From NCBI GenBank assembly GCA_028277185.1, contig JANQGQ010000037.1, forward strand, positions 1 to 64,000: a stretch of 64,000 nt of DNA, given 5' to 3'. This document shows, piece after piece, positions 9,626-19,339 of this stretch. Position 1 is the first letter of the stretch; each line of letters opens with the position of its first letter. Under the pieces are notes generated by a model, which made no database searches, was not told the DNA's origin, and saw only the letters and a program-made list of their open reading frames with translations. The translations under genes and the position numbers were made by a program. The stretch is from Woeseiaceae bacterium (GTDB taxonomy: Bacteria > Pseudomonadota > Gammaproteobacteria > Steroidobacterales > Woeseiaceae).

Positions 9626-9855
9626 TAGCTGTCGTCGTTGCCGATGTCGAGAATCGACTGATCAGAGAACCGGCCGTGCTTGATATCGTCAATGCCGGCG
9701 AGCACATGAGCAACAACGCCCTGGGTTTCCATGTCACGACGAATCAGGTCACGCAGGTACTCACTCGGCGTCGAATAAACGCCGTTGTCGCCGGTGCGTG
9801 AGTCGATGTACTCGCGAAGCTCGTCGGTCAACGAAAGGTTGAGGCTGCTTGCCAT
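9625..9855 (-). CDS. ParD-like ribbon-helix-helix antitoxin
   Basis: A 76-residue antitoxin. The start MASSLNLSLTDELREYID at 9855 was chosen because the ribbon-helix-helix strand begins at once; a longer in-frame reading adds 19 unrelated residues. The block YSTPSEYLRDLIRRDME is the conserved second helix of ParD/CopG proteins, and the C-terminal tail should wrap the toxin. It probably represses its own promoter in the 165 bp between it and the divergent cassette 2 sigma gene. That intergenic stretch would then carry promoters for both directions. Confidence 0.87.
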   Translation of the reverse strand: MASSLNLSLTDELREYIDSRTGDNGVYSTPSEYLRDLIRRDMETQGVVAHVLAGIDDIKHGRFSDQSILDIGNDDS

Positions 9856-10020
9856 GGGCGGATTGTTGGGTGACTGTCGAAACAGGGTAGCCAGAATGGC
9901 GAAAAACGTCAATATTCGACAATACAGTCCGCATTGAGGATTTTCCGGCTTCGCTGGTTTACTACGTAGAGCAGGGTCACATCGGTCGGTTTGCCCCGGG
10001 CATCGGCGTGGGCGGAATCA

Positions 10021-10617
10021 ATGGCACGGCACAAGAAAGGTAACGGCAACAAAGACAACCGACAGGCGTCGATAACCCGGACGTTTGTCGAGCACCAGAC
10101 CTTTCTCAAGAAATTCCTGGCCCGCTTTTTCGTCGACAGCAGCGACATCGACGACGTGGCCCAGGAAACCTACCTGCGGGCCTACGCCGCGGAGCAGAAG
10201 AAGGACATCGCCCAGCCCAAGGCCTTCCTGTTTCGCATCGCCCGTAACGTGGCGCTGACCGAACTCACGAAGAAGTCCCGGCAAATCACCGACTACATCG
10301 AGGAGGCCGGTGAGTCGCTGGTGCCCGAACGGAGTCCGTCGGCCGACGACGAGGTGGAGGCCGACGAATTCCTCGGCGTGTACTGCGATGCGGTCGCGAA
10401 CCTGCCCGAGAAAGCGCGGCAGGCGTTCCTGCTGCGCAAGGTGCACGGGCTTTCGCACAAGGCCATCGCGCAGCGTATGAACCTGTCGGTGAGCTCGGTG
10501 GAGAAGTACCTGATGAACGGCATTCTCGCCTGCAAGACCTATCTTCACGATCACCAGGCGCTATTGGAGCCGCCTCAGCGGCGGCCGCGGCGCAAGAAGG
10601 GAACGAAGCATGAGTAA
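10021..10617 (+). CDS. FecI-like ECF sigma factor, cassette 2
   Basis: A 198-residue ECF sigma factor. Region 2 is recognised by FVEHQTFLKKFLARFF and DIDDVAQETYLRAY, region 4 by HGLSHKAIAQRMNLSVSSVEKY. The ATG at 10021 is preferred to the TTG at 9991, since the added residues are not conserved. The stop overlaps the FecR start by 8 bp. The factor is clearly nearer to the sigma factor of cassette 4 (shared FLKKFL/FLKRFL, the KKSRQITDYIE block and a VSSVEK/VSGVEK recognition helix) than to those of cassettes 1 and 3, although its receptor barrel resembles receptors 1 and 3. Confidence 0.93.
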   Translation: MARHKKGNGNKDNRQASITRTFVEHQTFLKKFLARFFVDSSDIDDVAQETYLRAYAAEQKKDIAQPKAFLFRIARNVALTELTKKSRQITDYIEEAGESLVPERSPSADDEVEADEFLGVYCDAVANLPEKARQAFLLRKVHGLSHKAIAQRMNLSVSSVEKYLMNGILACKTYLHDHQALLEPPQRRPRRKKGTKHE

Positions 10618-11692
10618 CGATATTGTGGACTTTCCCGATCGCACGGCAATCGACGTCGAAGCGGCCGAGTGGCTGATTCGGCTGGACGGCGACCGGGCGC
10701 TGCCGAGCGACGAGCGTGCGGCGCTCAAAGCGTGGACCGGCCGGAGCGCCGTGCATCGGGCGGCGCTCGTGGATCTCGCGCGCTTGTGGGGGCGCATGAA
10801 CGTGCTGACTGCGCTGCGTGTGCCGCTCGGCGAAGTGCCGCGGCGGCGGCGTATTCGGCGAGCGGTGCGGCGTGTGGCGCTTGCATCGGGTACGGCCGCG
10901 GCGGTCGTGGGGGCGGCGGTCGTGCTGATCTACCGGTTACTCGGAACCGTCGATCCATGGACGGAGACCAACGGGCTGTATGCCACGGCGATCGGCCAGC
11001 AACAGGAGATCGTCCTGCCGGACAGCTCGCGGGTGCATCTCAACACGAACTCGCAAATCGCCGTGGCGTACTCGGAAGCGACGCGCCAGATCCAGCTGCT
11101 GCAGGGCGAGGCGCATTTCACCGTGACGAGCAACGATGCCATTCCGTTTCGGGTGCAGGCCGGCAACGGCTGGGTGGAGGCGGTCGGTACCGCGTTTGCA
11201 GTGCATTTATCGGAGAGCGGCGTCGACGTCACGGTGACCGAAGGCAAAGTAAGGTTGGCGCGGACCGAGAGTGGCTCCGCCGCCTTGTTACCGTCACAGG
11301 TTCCGGTCGAAACCAGCCAAACCGTAACGCCGGTCCAGCAGGCCGATCTGGGTCTGCTTGAAGCAGGTCAACGCGGTGTCATAGCACCCGGCAACGGGAA
11401 TCCGGAAGACCGCGTGTCGATCGACGTGGTCGACGCCGGACGCCACCTGGCGTGGCGAGAGGGCACGTTGATGTTCAACGGCGAGCCTCTTGATGCGGTG
11501 GTGCGGGAAATCAGTCGCTACACGACCTTACGGATCGAGATTGCCGACCCGGCGATTCAGCGGTTGCCTGTCGGTGGGCGGTTTCCGATCGGCAAAACGG
11601 AAGCGATGTTCGACGCTCTCGAGCTGAACTTTGGGCTCCATGTTTCACGGCCTTCTCCCGATCGGGTCGTGATCAGCGCCGCGGCGGACTAG
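10610..11692 (+). CDS. FecR-family anti-sigma regulator, cassette 2
   Basis: A 360-residue FecR protein. The N-terminal DUF4880-like domain begins AAEWLIRLDGDRALPSDERA. One membrane segment lies near residue 100 (GTAAAVVGAAVVLIYRLLG). The periplasmic FecR domain has TAIGQQQEIVLPD, LNTNSQIAVAYSE and VEAVGTAFAVHL. The C-terminal domain includes VVREISRYTTLRIEIAD and the final strand DRVVISA. It should control the cassette 2 sigma factor encoded just upstream (8-bp overlap). By eye it pairs with the FecR of cassette 4, not with those of cassettes 1 and 3, for example in AGNGWVEAVGTAF against AGNGLVWALGTAF. Confidence 0.93.
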   Translation: MSNDIVDFPDRTAIDVEAAEWLIRLDGDRALPSDERAALKAWTGRSAVHRAALVDLARLWGRMNVLTALRVPLGEVPRRRRIRRAVRRVALASGTAAAVVGAAVVLIYRLLGTVDPWTETNGLYATAIGQQQEIVLPDSSRVHLNTNSQIAVAYSEATRQIQLLQGEAHFTVTSNDAIPFRVQAGNGWVEAVGTAFAVHLSESGVDVTVTEGKVRLARTESGSAALLPSQVPVETSQTVTPVQQADLGLLEAGQRGVIAPGNGNPEDRVSIDVVDAGRHLAWREGTLMFNGEPLDAVVREISRYTTLRIEIADPAIQRLPVGGRFPIGKTEAMFDALELNFGLHVSRPSPDRVVISAAAD

Positions 11693-11784
11693 TTGCGTCA
11701 CCCAGGTATTTCCCGATTTTTTCGAACCGTGTTTGTGGATTTGTGTTCCTCGCGAGTTTTCTAGGCAACGAGGCTGCTGACGAC

Positions 11785-14700
11785 ATGCAACGCAGGTCGT
11801 GTCGCAGGATCGTTTGGGGAGCACTGCATCGAGCCTTGTTGTTGGTTGTGTGTGTTTGCTGGACGCTGTGTGTGCCGGTGTGGGCACAAGCACCAAGTGA
11901 CGACGCTGCCGGCGAGCCGGTGTTCGAGATCGATATCCCGGCCGGCAACGCCGCGGATGCGCTCAACCGACTGGCCGAACAGACCGGTGCGATTCTGTTG
12001 TTCCCCTACGATCTGGCCGAAGCCCGGCAAGCCAATGCCGTGGTCGGCCGCTACACGCTCCTGCAGGCGTTGAGCGCGTTGCTCAAGGACTCAGGACTGT
12101 CCGGTGGCCTCTCCGACCGGCGTGTCATCCAGATAGTCGTGGATGAGATGTCGACAACAACGAACGAAACGTCGACAGGCGGGGAACAGGCCATGAATGC
12201 AACGAAGAAGGCGGGGCTGCTGGCGATAATTGTGGGTGCGCTCAGTGGTGGCGTGAATGCTCAAGATCGCACGGCTGCCGAGCAGGAGATTCAAACTACT
12301 GTCGTAACCGGAAGCGTGACTGACGCACGGACTGGCGCCAATCTCAAAGGCGCCAGGGTAACGATCGAGGAAACGGGGCAATGGACCAGTACCGACGATT
12401 TGGGTCAGTTCCGGTTTCCGGCAGCCCCAATCGGCGAATACACACTGCGCGCCTCGTTCCTGGGCTACGAGGAAGTTGCAGAGGCCGTTGTCGTCAACCA
12501 GGAAGGCGGCAGACAGGACTTGAAAATGCGAAGTCTGTTTGACGAGATAGTCGTCCTGGGCGCCAGGTCAGGTCGTATGCAGGCATTGAATCAGGAGCGA
12601 ACGGCGCCTGTAACGTCAACAGTCTTGAATGCGGATCAATTGGGGGCGTTCAATGGCACGACAATCTCGGAGGTCTTGCGTCGAGCGCCTGGTGTGGCCT
12701 TTATCCCTGACCCGGAAACGGGCGACGGAGCTAACGTCATTATTCGCGGCCTTGAACCTGACCTGAATCAGGTTCAACTGAACGGTGTTCGCTTGCTCGA
12801 CGGTTCGGGGATCGGCCGCTCGCCTGATCTCAGCAACATTCTGACCGAGAGCATAGAAAGCGTCACCATCAGCAAGTCCTTGTTGCCGAGTCAGGACTCG
12901 AACGGCACGGGCGGCTTGGTCGAGATCGAGACAAAGTCGCCGCTGGATCGTGATCGCCGGTTTGCAATCTTCGGTGCAGAGTATGGTGAGAGCGGAGGTG
13001 ATTTCGGTGACGAATTCCTGATTAACGCTACCGTCTCGGGCATATTCGGAGAAAACCAGGACTTTGGCGCCAGTCTGTCGGTCGCCTACCGCGAGCGCGA
13101 AGTGACGCGTATCAACTACACGTTGGATGAGTTGGCGTTCGGCGAGTTTATGCCTGCGGGAGTCACCAACCGGTCTGCCGATATCGATCCGCGTACTCCC
13201 TTCCCATTTGCCGATGCCGGCACAGACGTCTATCCGGGGGGCTCCACCGCAACGGAGGGCTCGACCGAGGATGAGATAGTCTCGGTTACGGCTGCGATTC
13301 AAAGGCAGTTCGGCTCCCATACCGACCTCCGCCTGGATGTGACCGTTAACCAACAAACCCAAAGCACCTACAACTCGTCTACAGTTGTAGGAACCGACGC
13401 AACCTACGGCCTGGTGGCCCTTGACGAGTTCGGAGGCGAGGAGCGGCTGATCCTGACTGCTGAGGATCCGTTCATCGGAACATCGCTGGAGTTCTTCGGA
13501 GTGACCGGCATCCCGGCTGACGTACAGCGTCAGGTCGCTTTCACGCCAAATCGCGAAAACACCGACGTCGGCATTAGCTTCCGCGGCGAAACGGCCCTGG
13601 ATGCTTGGGATTTCGATTACTCAGTGGGATATACGCGCTCTGAGAATCAGACGCCTGAAGACTATTCACTGCAATTGCTCGGTCAAGCGCCGGTTCGATC
13701 TGGGGGCCTGTTCTTCACTCTGCCGGCGATCGAGCGCGACTTCCTCACTCCTGAGATCCTTGCCAATACGCAAGACCAGCGGCTCATCTCGATCTATAGA
13801 CCGCTGCAACCGAACAATCAGGGCGTCTTCATCCTGCCGGGCTTTAGTCGGGAGGCATTCGACTTCTATAACGATCTCGACAGTTTGCTGCTCGAGCGGA
13901 TTCAGACCTCACCGCCGAGTTCGGGTGAGAGCGATGCGCTCACACTGTCTGGCGGTGTGCGACGGAGTTTTGATAACGACTGGCTGCGCTACCTGGAGGC
14001 GGGTTTCAACTATCAGGACACGACCTTTTCATCCACGTTTGGTATCGGTGAACGCGTGTTTCGAGAGCCGGCTGCTGGTGTAGCGTTGACCGACCTTGGT
14101 CTGGCATTCGGACCCGGTATATTGGAACGCGTCGGTGCTGTCGGAGACTTTGCCGCGCTCAACCGAGGATCCTTCGAGTCCGTCATCGGCCGACTGGCTG
14201 AGCTCGAAAGTCAAGGTTTGCTCGAGATCGCACAGCGTGATGAGTTCGACAATGCCAATACCTTTTTCGAAGGCACGAATGACACGAATGAGGAGACGAT
14301 GGCCGTTTATCTCGAAGGTCAGGTAGATGTTGGTAAGCTCGAGATAATCGGGGGTGTGCGCATAGAGCACCTCGAACTCACATCTACCTTCTTCACAGGT
14401 CCGACTGTCCGGGACGAGAATGGTCTTGCCGTCCCTGGGTTTACGGAGGAATTTGGCCAGTTTGTCACCGATACGATCTCGCAGACGGACGCGCTGCCCC
14501 GCGTGATCACGAACTATCGCTTCACCGATAACATGATCGTACGCGGAGCGTACTACATGACCGTCTCGAGGCCGCAGCTCCAGAACCTGACCCAACGGCA
14601 AAGGCTGGGCCTGAGCCTGAGAACAACCGTTGCGATCCCCGAGCCCACCCTCAGCGTTACTCAGGGTAATCCTGACCTTAAACCGGCGACGACCCACAAT

Positions 14701-15447
14701 CTCGGATTGGATTTCGAGTACTACACCGGTGATGTTGGCGTACTAAAGGCTGGCCTTTTCTATAAGGTCACCGAGAACCCGTTGCAGTTGAATCGCACAG
14801 AGGGTGGGTTAGAGATAGTGCCGGAAGACCTTGTTATTCCCGACATCCCGTTTTTCGACGATCTCCCAGACAACCTCTTCGTTCAGGTGAGCCAACCGGT
14901 CAACGGTGATGACGAGTTGTCGATTTGGGGCATTGATCTGGCTGTGGAACGCCAATTCACCTTCTTGCCGGGCGCCTGGAGCGGCATGGGCGTCTACGCC
15001 AACTATGCTTACACCGATAGCGAGCGAGATGTGCGTCGTCCATTTGGAGGCGTTCCTGAAGGTTTTGTCATCTTGGAAGGCGTGCCGTTCGCCGGAGCGC
15101 CAGAGTATTCCGGTACGGCGGGCTTCACTTATAGCGGGTCCGGAATTGATGCGAGCCTGCTCTATTCGATCCAGGATCGCCGTCTGGCGAGCTTTGGCAG
15201 CAACTTCATCAACACCTATGACGAAGAGATCGACAGCCTGGATTTTCGATTGGATTACTTCCGCGAATTCAACGGTTTGACGATGCGCTTCTTTCTACGT
15301 GGCAACGACTTGCTGAAGAGCAAGGAGGATCCCGCGCTGGAGACTTCGGTCGGCGGCGAGCGGGCTCTGCCGCGCTACTTTACCGGCGGGACCTACTTCG
15401 GCGGCCGATCGATCTTTGTGGGTGTGTCAGTTGCTGGCGGCTCCTAG
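11785..15447 (+). CDS. TonB-dependent receptor with STN and carboxypeptidase-regulatory domains, cassette 2
   Basis: A 1220-residue outer-membrane receptor-transducer. The ATG at 11785 gives a clear signal peptide ending in VPVWAQA; a GTG at 11743 would add 14 residues. The STN domain is at about 50-120 (LLFPYDLAEARQAN, LLKDSGLSGGLSD). A second signal-peptide-like segment follows from Met137 (MNATKKAGLLAIIVGALSGG, then VNAQ). Next come a CarboxypepD_reg-like domain (TVVTGSVTDARTGANLKGAR), plug and barrel. Plug and barrel are close to receptors 1 and 3, but the STN resembles that of receptor 4. The C-terminus ends VGVSVAGGS, without the terminal aromatic residue usual for outer-membrane barrels; receptors 3 and 4 end in Phe. 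Confidence 0.92.
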   Translation: MQRRSCRRIVWGALHRALLLVVCVCWTLCVPVWAQAPSDDAAGEPVFEIDIPAGNAADALNRLAEQTGAILLFPYDLAEARQANAVVGRYTLLQALSALLKDSGLSGGLSDRRVIQIVVDEMSTTTNETSTGGEQAMNATKKAGLLAIIVGALSGGVNAQDRTAAEQEIQTTVVTGSVTDARTGANLKGARVTIEETGQWTSTDDLGQFRFPAAPIGEYTLRASFLGYEEVAEAVVVNQEGGRQDLKMRSLFDEIVVLGARSGRMQALNQERTAPVTSTVLNADQLGAFNGTTISEVLRRAPGVAFIPDPETGDGANVIIRGLEPDLNQVQLNGVRLLDGSGIGRSPDLSNILTESIESVTISKSLLPSQDSNGTGGLVEIETKSPLDRDRRFAIFGAEYGESGGDFGDEFLINATVSGIFGENQDFGASLSVAYREREVTRINYTLDELAFGEFMPAGVTNRSADIDPRTPFPFADAGTDVYPGGSTATEGSTEDEIVSVTAAIQRQFGSHTDLRLDVTVNQQTQSTYNSSTVVGTDATYGLVALDEFGGEERLILTAEDPFIGTSLEFFGVTGIPADVQRQVAFTPNRENTDVGISFRGETALDAWDFDYSVGYTRSENQTPEDYSLQLLGQAPVRSGGLFFTLPAIERDFLTPEILANTQDQRLISIYRPLQPNNQGVFILPGFSREAFDFYNDLDSLLLERIQTSPPSSGESDALTLSGGVRRSFDNDWLRYLEAGFNYQDTTFSSTFGIGERVFREPAAGVALTDLGLAFGPGILERVGAVGDFAALNRGSFESVIGRLAELESQGLLEIAQRDEFDNANTFFEGTNDTNEETMAVYLEGQVDVGKLEIIGGVRIEHLELTSTFFTGPTVRDENGLAVPGFTEEFGQFVTDTISQTDALPRVITNYRFTDNMIVRGAYYMTVSRPQLQNLTQRQRLGLSLRTTVAIPEPTLSVTQGNPDLKPATTHNLGLDFEYYTGDVGVLKAGLFYKVTENPLQLNRTEGGLEIVPEDLVIPDIPFFDDLPDNLFVQVSQPVNGDDELSIWGIDLAVERQFTFLPGAWSGMGVYANYAYTDSERDVRRPFGGVPEGFVILEGVPFAGAPEYSGTAGFTYSGSGIDASLLYSIQDRRLASFGSNFINTYDEEIDSLDFRLDYFREFNGLTMRFFLRGNDLLKSKEDPALETSVGGERALPRYFTGGTYFGGRSIFVGVSVAGGS

Positions 15448-15580
15448 GCTGCCGCACGCTTTCTGAACCGAAAAGGCTGCGCAGGAGCCGGAGAGGTCAG
15501 GCGGTGTCGGCTACCTGATCGCTTCGCCGCTCTGTTCACCTGCCCGGTCTGCTCCAATCTCCAACCAACGAGGCTCGTCA

Positions 15581-16519
15581 ATGAGTGATCCAATCGTCAG
15601 CGTTCAAGCTCTGTCTCACCGCTATAGCCGGGAATGGGCTATCCGCGACGTCGCGTTCGATATCGAGCGGGCCGGTATTGTCGGCCTTCTGGGCTCGAAC
15701 GGGGCGGGCAAGTCAACGACCATGAACATCATGTGCGGGGTGCTCTACCCCACACAGGGCGACGTACTGATCAAGGGAAAGAGTATCCGCAGAGATCCGA
15801 TAGCGGCCAAGTGTGAGATTGGATTTCTACCTCAGCAGGCGCCTCTTTTCCCCGAGTTCACCGTGGACGAATATCTCATGCATTGCGCCAGCTTGCGGCG
15901 TATGGCCCCGCGCCGGATTCGATCAGCGATCGATGCCGCCAAGGAGCGCGTCGGTGTGGCACACCATTCCAAACGTCTGATCGGTGCGCTGTCGGGTGGA
16001 TACCGGCAAAGGGTCGGCCTGGCACAGGCAATCCTGCACGAGCCCGCCCTCGTCGTAATGGATGAGCCAACCAACGGCCTGGATCCGGTTCAGATCCTCG
16101 AAGTCCGGAAGCTGATCAAGGAGATCGCGGCAGAACGAACCGTACTGCTCTCCACGCACATTCTCCCGGAAGTCGAGGTGCTATGCGACGACATCAAGAT
16201 GATCGAGCAAGGCCGCATCGTTTTCGAGGGCTCCATGGAAGAGTATGCGAATGTCGTAGAGCCCCAAAGCGCGATCTTGAGGTTGGCACGGCCGCCCGCG
16301 TTCTCTGCGCTTGAAGCCGTTGCCGGTATCCAATCAGTTGATGTACTCGCGCCGGACAAATGGCGCCTGCATTTTTCTTGTGGGGTCGAGGTCGCCGAGC
16401 GTTTGGCAGCCGCCAGTGTCGAGGAAGACTGGGGTCTGCGTGAGTTGAGTTTCGAGCGTTCAACGCTGGAAGACGTATTCGCTCGACTCTCCGAACGCGC
16501 TGAAGCCCGCGCTGCTTGA
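15581..16519 (+). CDS. ABC transporter ATPase, GldA-like, cassette 2
   Basis: A 312-residue ABC ATPase, a close paralogue of the cassette 1 ATPase. Walker A GSNGAGKST is at 38-46, the Q-loop is in GFLPQQAPLFPEF, the signature LSGGYRQR from 137, Walker B LVVMDEP at about 157-163, and the H-loop is in LLSTHILPEV. The permease gene begins 34 bp downstream. About 130 bp separate it from the receptor stop, so a shared transcript from the ECF-driven promoter is plausible but not shown. The function should be to energise the downstream GldF-GldG-type permease. Confidence 0.93.
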   Translation: MSDPIVSVQALSHRYSREWAIRDVAFDIERAGIVGLLGSNGAGKSTTMNIMCGVLYPTQGDVLIKGKSIRRDPIAAKCEIGFLPQQAPLFPEFTVDEYLMHCASLRRMAPRRIRSAIDAAKERVGVAHHSKRLIGALSGGYRQRVGLAQAILHEPALVVMDEPTNGLDPVQILEVRKLIKEIAAERTVLLSTHILPEVEVLCDDIKMIEQGRIVFEGSMEEYANVVEPQSAILRLARPPAFSALEAVAGIQSVDVLAPDKWRLHFSCGVEVAERLAAASVEEDWGLRELSFERSTLEDVFARLSERAEARAA

Positions 16520-16553
16520 CCATTCGATCAATAGCGTTCCAGGACATACTTTG

Positions 16554-18824
16554 ATGACCGATGTTTCAACTGCGCCTGCCAAGCTTGCCTTGAGTCGATT
16601 TTCTCTATCGCCGATCCTGCGAATCGCAGCAAGCGAGCTTAGATCGCTTTTCGTTTCTCCGATTGCCTGGCTCTTGCTCGTCGTCTTTATGCTGCAGGTC
16701 TCGATGGCTTTCGTCGAACGCTTCGATCACAATGTGCGGCGCGTTGCTTTTGAAGGAGGCATGCTAAGCTCTTTCACCGATAGCATCTTCGCGCGCATGT
16801 TCAGCGGCGTGTTCGATACCGCAATTATCAACCTCTACCTTTACGTGCCCTTACTCACAATGGGTTTGATTGCACGCGAACTGCACTCCGGCTCAATCAA
16901 GCTCGCGCTGTCTTCGCCGCTGACGCTTCGCCAGTTCATCGTAGGTAAATATCTCGCAGCAGTGGGTTATTTTTCGACGTTTGCAGCTTTCCTGCTGGTC
17001 ATGTTGATCTTGAGCAGTTTTCTTTACGTCAATCTGGACTGGCCTTACGCACTCACGGGCCTTTTCGGCATCCTTCTTCTGGCGGCGGCTTACGCATCGA
17101 TCGGCTTATTTATGTCGTCGCTTACCCAACATCAAGTGGTGGCTGCGGTCGGTACATTGACTGCACTTTTCGTTCTGGCATACATCGGCAACCTCGGTCA
17201 GCGTGTTCCCATTTTGGCTGATGTAGCGCATTGGCTCTCGATGTCCGGACGAGTCGGATACCTTCGCGCCGGCCTGATCGTTACCGAGGATGTGGTCTAT
17301 TTCCTGCTCATCATCGTACTGTTTTTGAGCCTGACATACTTCAGGCTCTCTGCCGGCCGTCGGGTTGAGCGCACGAGTAGTCGTGTATTCAAGATCATTT
17401 TGGTTGTTGGCACGATTGCCATAGCAGGGCTGATCTCTTCCCACTCGCGGCTGACCGGCTTTGCCGACATGACACGTACGAAGATGATGACTCTTTCCCC
17501 TGGCTCGCAATCAGCACTGGAGGAGTTCAAGGGACCGTGGTCGATTACGGTCTACGCAAACTATCTCGACCGGAGGAGCGCCGGATTGTTTCGGCCCAGA
17601 AATCAACGGTGGCACACACGTTTAATGATGGACCAGTTCTTGCGCCACAACATTGATGGTGCGATCAGCTATCGGTTCTTCTACGGCCCATCACCGGATG
17701 GTTTCGTTTTCGAGCGTTTTCCCGACATGCCTCTTGAGGAGGTCGCGATGCGTCTGGCCGCGGAAGACGGGATCAGTTCGGAAGATTTTCTGACAGAGGA
17801 AGACGTCGTCAGCGCACTGGGTGAATCATTCAATGTCTATACGACCTATTTTTTGATCGAATGGGACGGCGAGGCACGAGTCCTGCCAATCTTCAACGAT
17901 GCTATACGTGTGCCCGGCGAGATGGAGTTTGCCACCGCATTCCGCACCATGATTGAACGACCAAGAAACATTGCCTACGTATCGGGCCAAGGTGAGCGAA
18001 GCGCGGTTCGGCGGGGGGCAATCAATCATCAACGCTACGTGAGCCAACGCGATCATCGATTTGCCATGGTAAATCAGGGATTCACTGTTCGTGAGACGGC
18101 ACTCGATGTTCCTGTCAGTCAAGACATAGACATAGTCGTCGTCGCAGCCCCTCAGGAAAGCTACTCTGATATGCAGCTTGGCTACCTACGCACGTATATT
18201 GAAAGGGGAGGGAATCTGGTCGTGATGGGTGAACCGGGATCTATTGATCCCGTCGCCCCCATCCTTGCTGAGCTTGGCGTTTCCATGATCGACGGGGTGC
18301 TGACGGTTCAGAGTGAACAGTTCGCGGAGACAACCATATTCAGCCAATATGCGAGTGACGCTGCAGCATTCGGTTTCACCCCCGACCCGGACAAGCTGGA
18401 CAATCCAGTCGTCCTGGACACCGCGGCTGTTCTTCGTTCGCTCGACAGCTCGACCTTCACAACGACGCCGGTCCTCACCGGCCCTGGGGACGAACTACTC
18501 GCGATTGCCCTCGAGCGCAGCATCAACGGTACAAATCAACGCGTTTTCGTCGTTGGCGACGCGGATCTGATCTCCGCCGGTGTCATTGACTCCGAGGAGT
18601 TGGAATCGGAGAACATTGCGAATTGGACTTTCGTACGCCAGCTGATGAGTTGGCTGACTGAGGGTGCCTATCCCTTGGATGACAACCGTCCGGCGCCCAC
18701 CGACAATTCGACCTGGGTACAGCCAGGACAGGTGGTCTATCTGAAATACCTGCTCTACGGCGTTTTCCCGCTTCTTGTTCTCGCCTTCGGGATTCAAACG
18801 ATAGTACGCAGGAGACGGCGATAG
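16554..18824 (+). CDS. GldF-GldG fused ABC permease, cassette 2
   Basis: A 756-residue paralogue of the cassette 1 permease with the same order: ABC-2 permease helices (residues to about 275, with YVPLLTMGLIARELHSGSIK and LSSPLTLRQFIVGKYLAAVG), a soluble GldG-like auxiliary region (FFYGPSPDGFVF, GGNLVVMGEPGSIDP, VFVVGDADLISAG) and a C-terminal membrane helix (YGVFPLLVLAFGIQTIVRRR). The start ATG at 16554 is preceded by an overlapping TTG. The N-terminus is about 10 residues longer than in paralogue 1. Having the same two-gene ABC unit behind two receptors suggests that receptor and exporter act on related molecules. That is inference from position. Confidence 0.88.
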   Translation: MTDVSTAPAKLALSRFSLSPILRIAASELRSLFVSPIAWLLLVVFMLQVSMAFVERFDHNVRRVAFEGGMLSSFTDSIFARMFSGVFDTAIINLYLYVPLLTMGLIARELHSGSIKLALSSPLTLRQFIVGKYLAAVGYFSTFAAFLLVMLILSSFLYVNLDWPYALTGLFGILLLAAAYASIGLFMSSLTQHQVVAAVGTLTALFVLAYIGNLGQRVPILADVAHWLSMSGRVGYLRAGLIVTEDVVYFLLIIVLFLSLTYFRLSAGRRVERTSSRVFKIILVVGTIAIAGLISSHSRLTGFADMTRTKMMTLSPGSQSALEEFKGPWSITVYANYLDRRSAGLFRPRNQRWHTRLMMDQFLRHNIDGAISYRFFYGPSPDGFVFERFPDMPLEEVAMRLAAEDGISSEDFLTEEDVVSALGESFNVYTTYFLIEWDGEARVLPIFNDAIRVPGEMEFATAFRTMIERPRNIAYVSGQGERSAVRRGAINHQRYVSQRDHRFAMVNQGFTVRETALDVPVSQDIDIVVVAAPQESYSDMQLGYLRTYIERGGNLVVMGEPGSIDPVAPILAELGVSMIDGVLTVQSEQFAETTIFSQYASDAAAFGFTPDPDKLDNPVVLDTAAVLRSLDSSTFTTTPVLTGPGDELLAIALERSINGTNQRVFVVGDADLISAGVIDSEELESENIANWTFVRQLMSWLTEGAYPLDDNRPAPTDNSTWVQPGQVVYLKYLLYGVFPLLVLAFGIQTIVRRRRR

Positions 18825-19094
18825 ATTAGTTGCCAAACTCTCCGATGAGTGCCGAATTCATGGATCTGTTCGCTGGTTGTCTCGGATTTCGCTCAGTCTC
18901 GATCGTCGCTGCACGTTCCCGGAGTACGCCGAGCATTGTTTTGAGAGAGAAACTGTATGGCGGATAGCAGTTTCATCAGTGCTATGTAGAATCACTTTGT
19001 TGATGACCCTCTGATCGGGCAATCCACAGTAGCCAAACCCCCACCGAAGCATCTCTAATACCATGGGAGCTAGACCGCAAGGGAAAGCACGACC

Positions 19095-19331
19095 GTGCCA
19101 TGCCGCGTCGGCATCACAACAAACACAAGAGCCTGTCGACAGTACTGGGAAGCCCGCGTTACCGGCTTCAGGGGCTGGCGGATCGTCAGCGTTCACACCA
19201 GCAGGCCCGCGGCCAAGGACGCGGAGGCAGAATACTCACGGCGTTTCGGCTGTGAGGCTCAGTCCGGCAACGGGCCGGTGGTGGCGCGGTGGTCGCTCTA
19301 CCGGTTCACCTACGATGCCGATCTGGAGTGA
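19095..19331 (+). CDS. Conserved 78-aa small protein, copy 1
   Basis: A small gene kept here because a diverged homologue of the same length occurs at 30328-30564. Both begin GTG-CCA-TGC and share MPC-x-VGITT, a spaced Cys and YW, RV-x-G, an aromatic W in the middle, a GC pair and ARWS-x-x-RF-x-Y near the end. Differences are spread over the length without breaking the frame, which argues for coding. A purine-rich GGGAAAG lies a few bases before the start. There is no signal peptide and no membrane segment. The VGITT start faintly recalls small GIY-YIG-like or adaptor domains, but I would not assign a function. It converges on the orphan ECF sigma gene, with the two stops about 8 bp apart. 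Confidence 0.62.
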   Translation: MPCRVGITTNTRACRQYWEARVTGFRGWRIVSVHTSRPAAKDAEAEYSRRFGCEAQSGNGPVVARWSLYRFTYDADLE

Positions 19332-19339
19332 CCGGCCGG

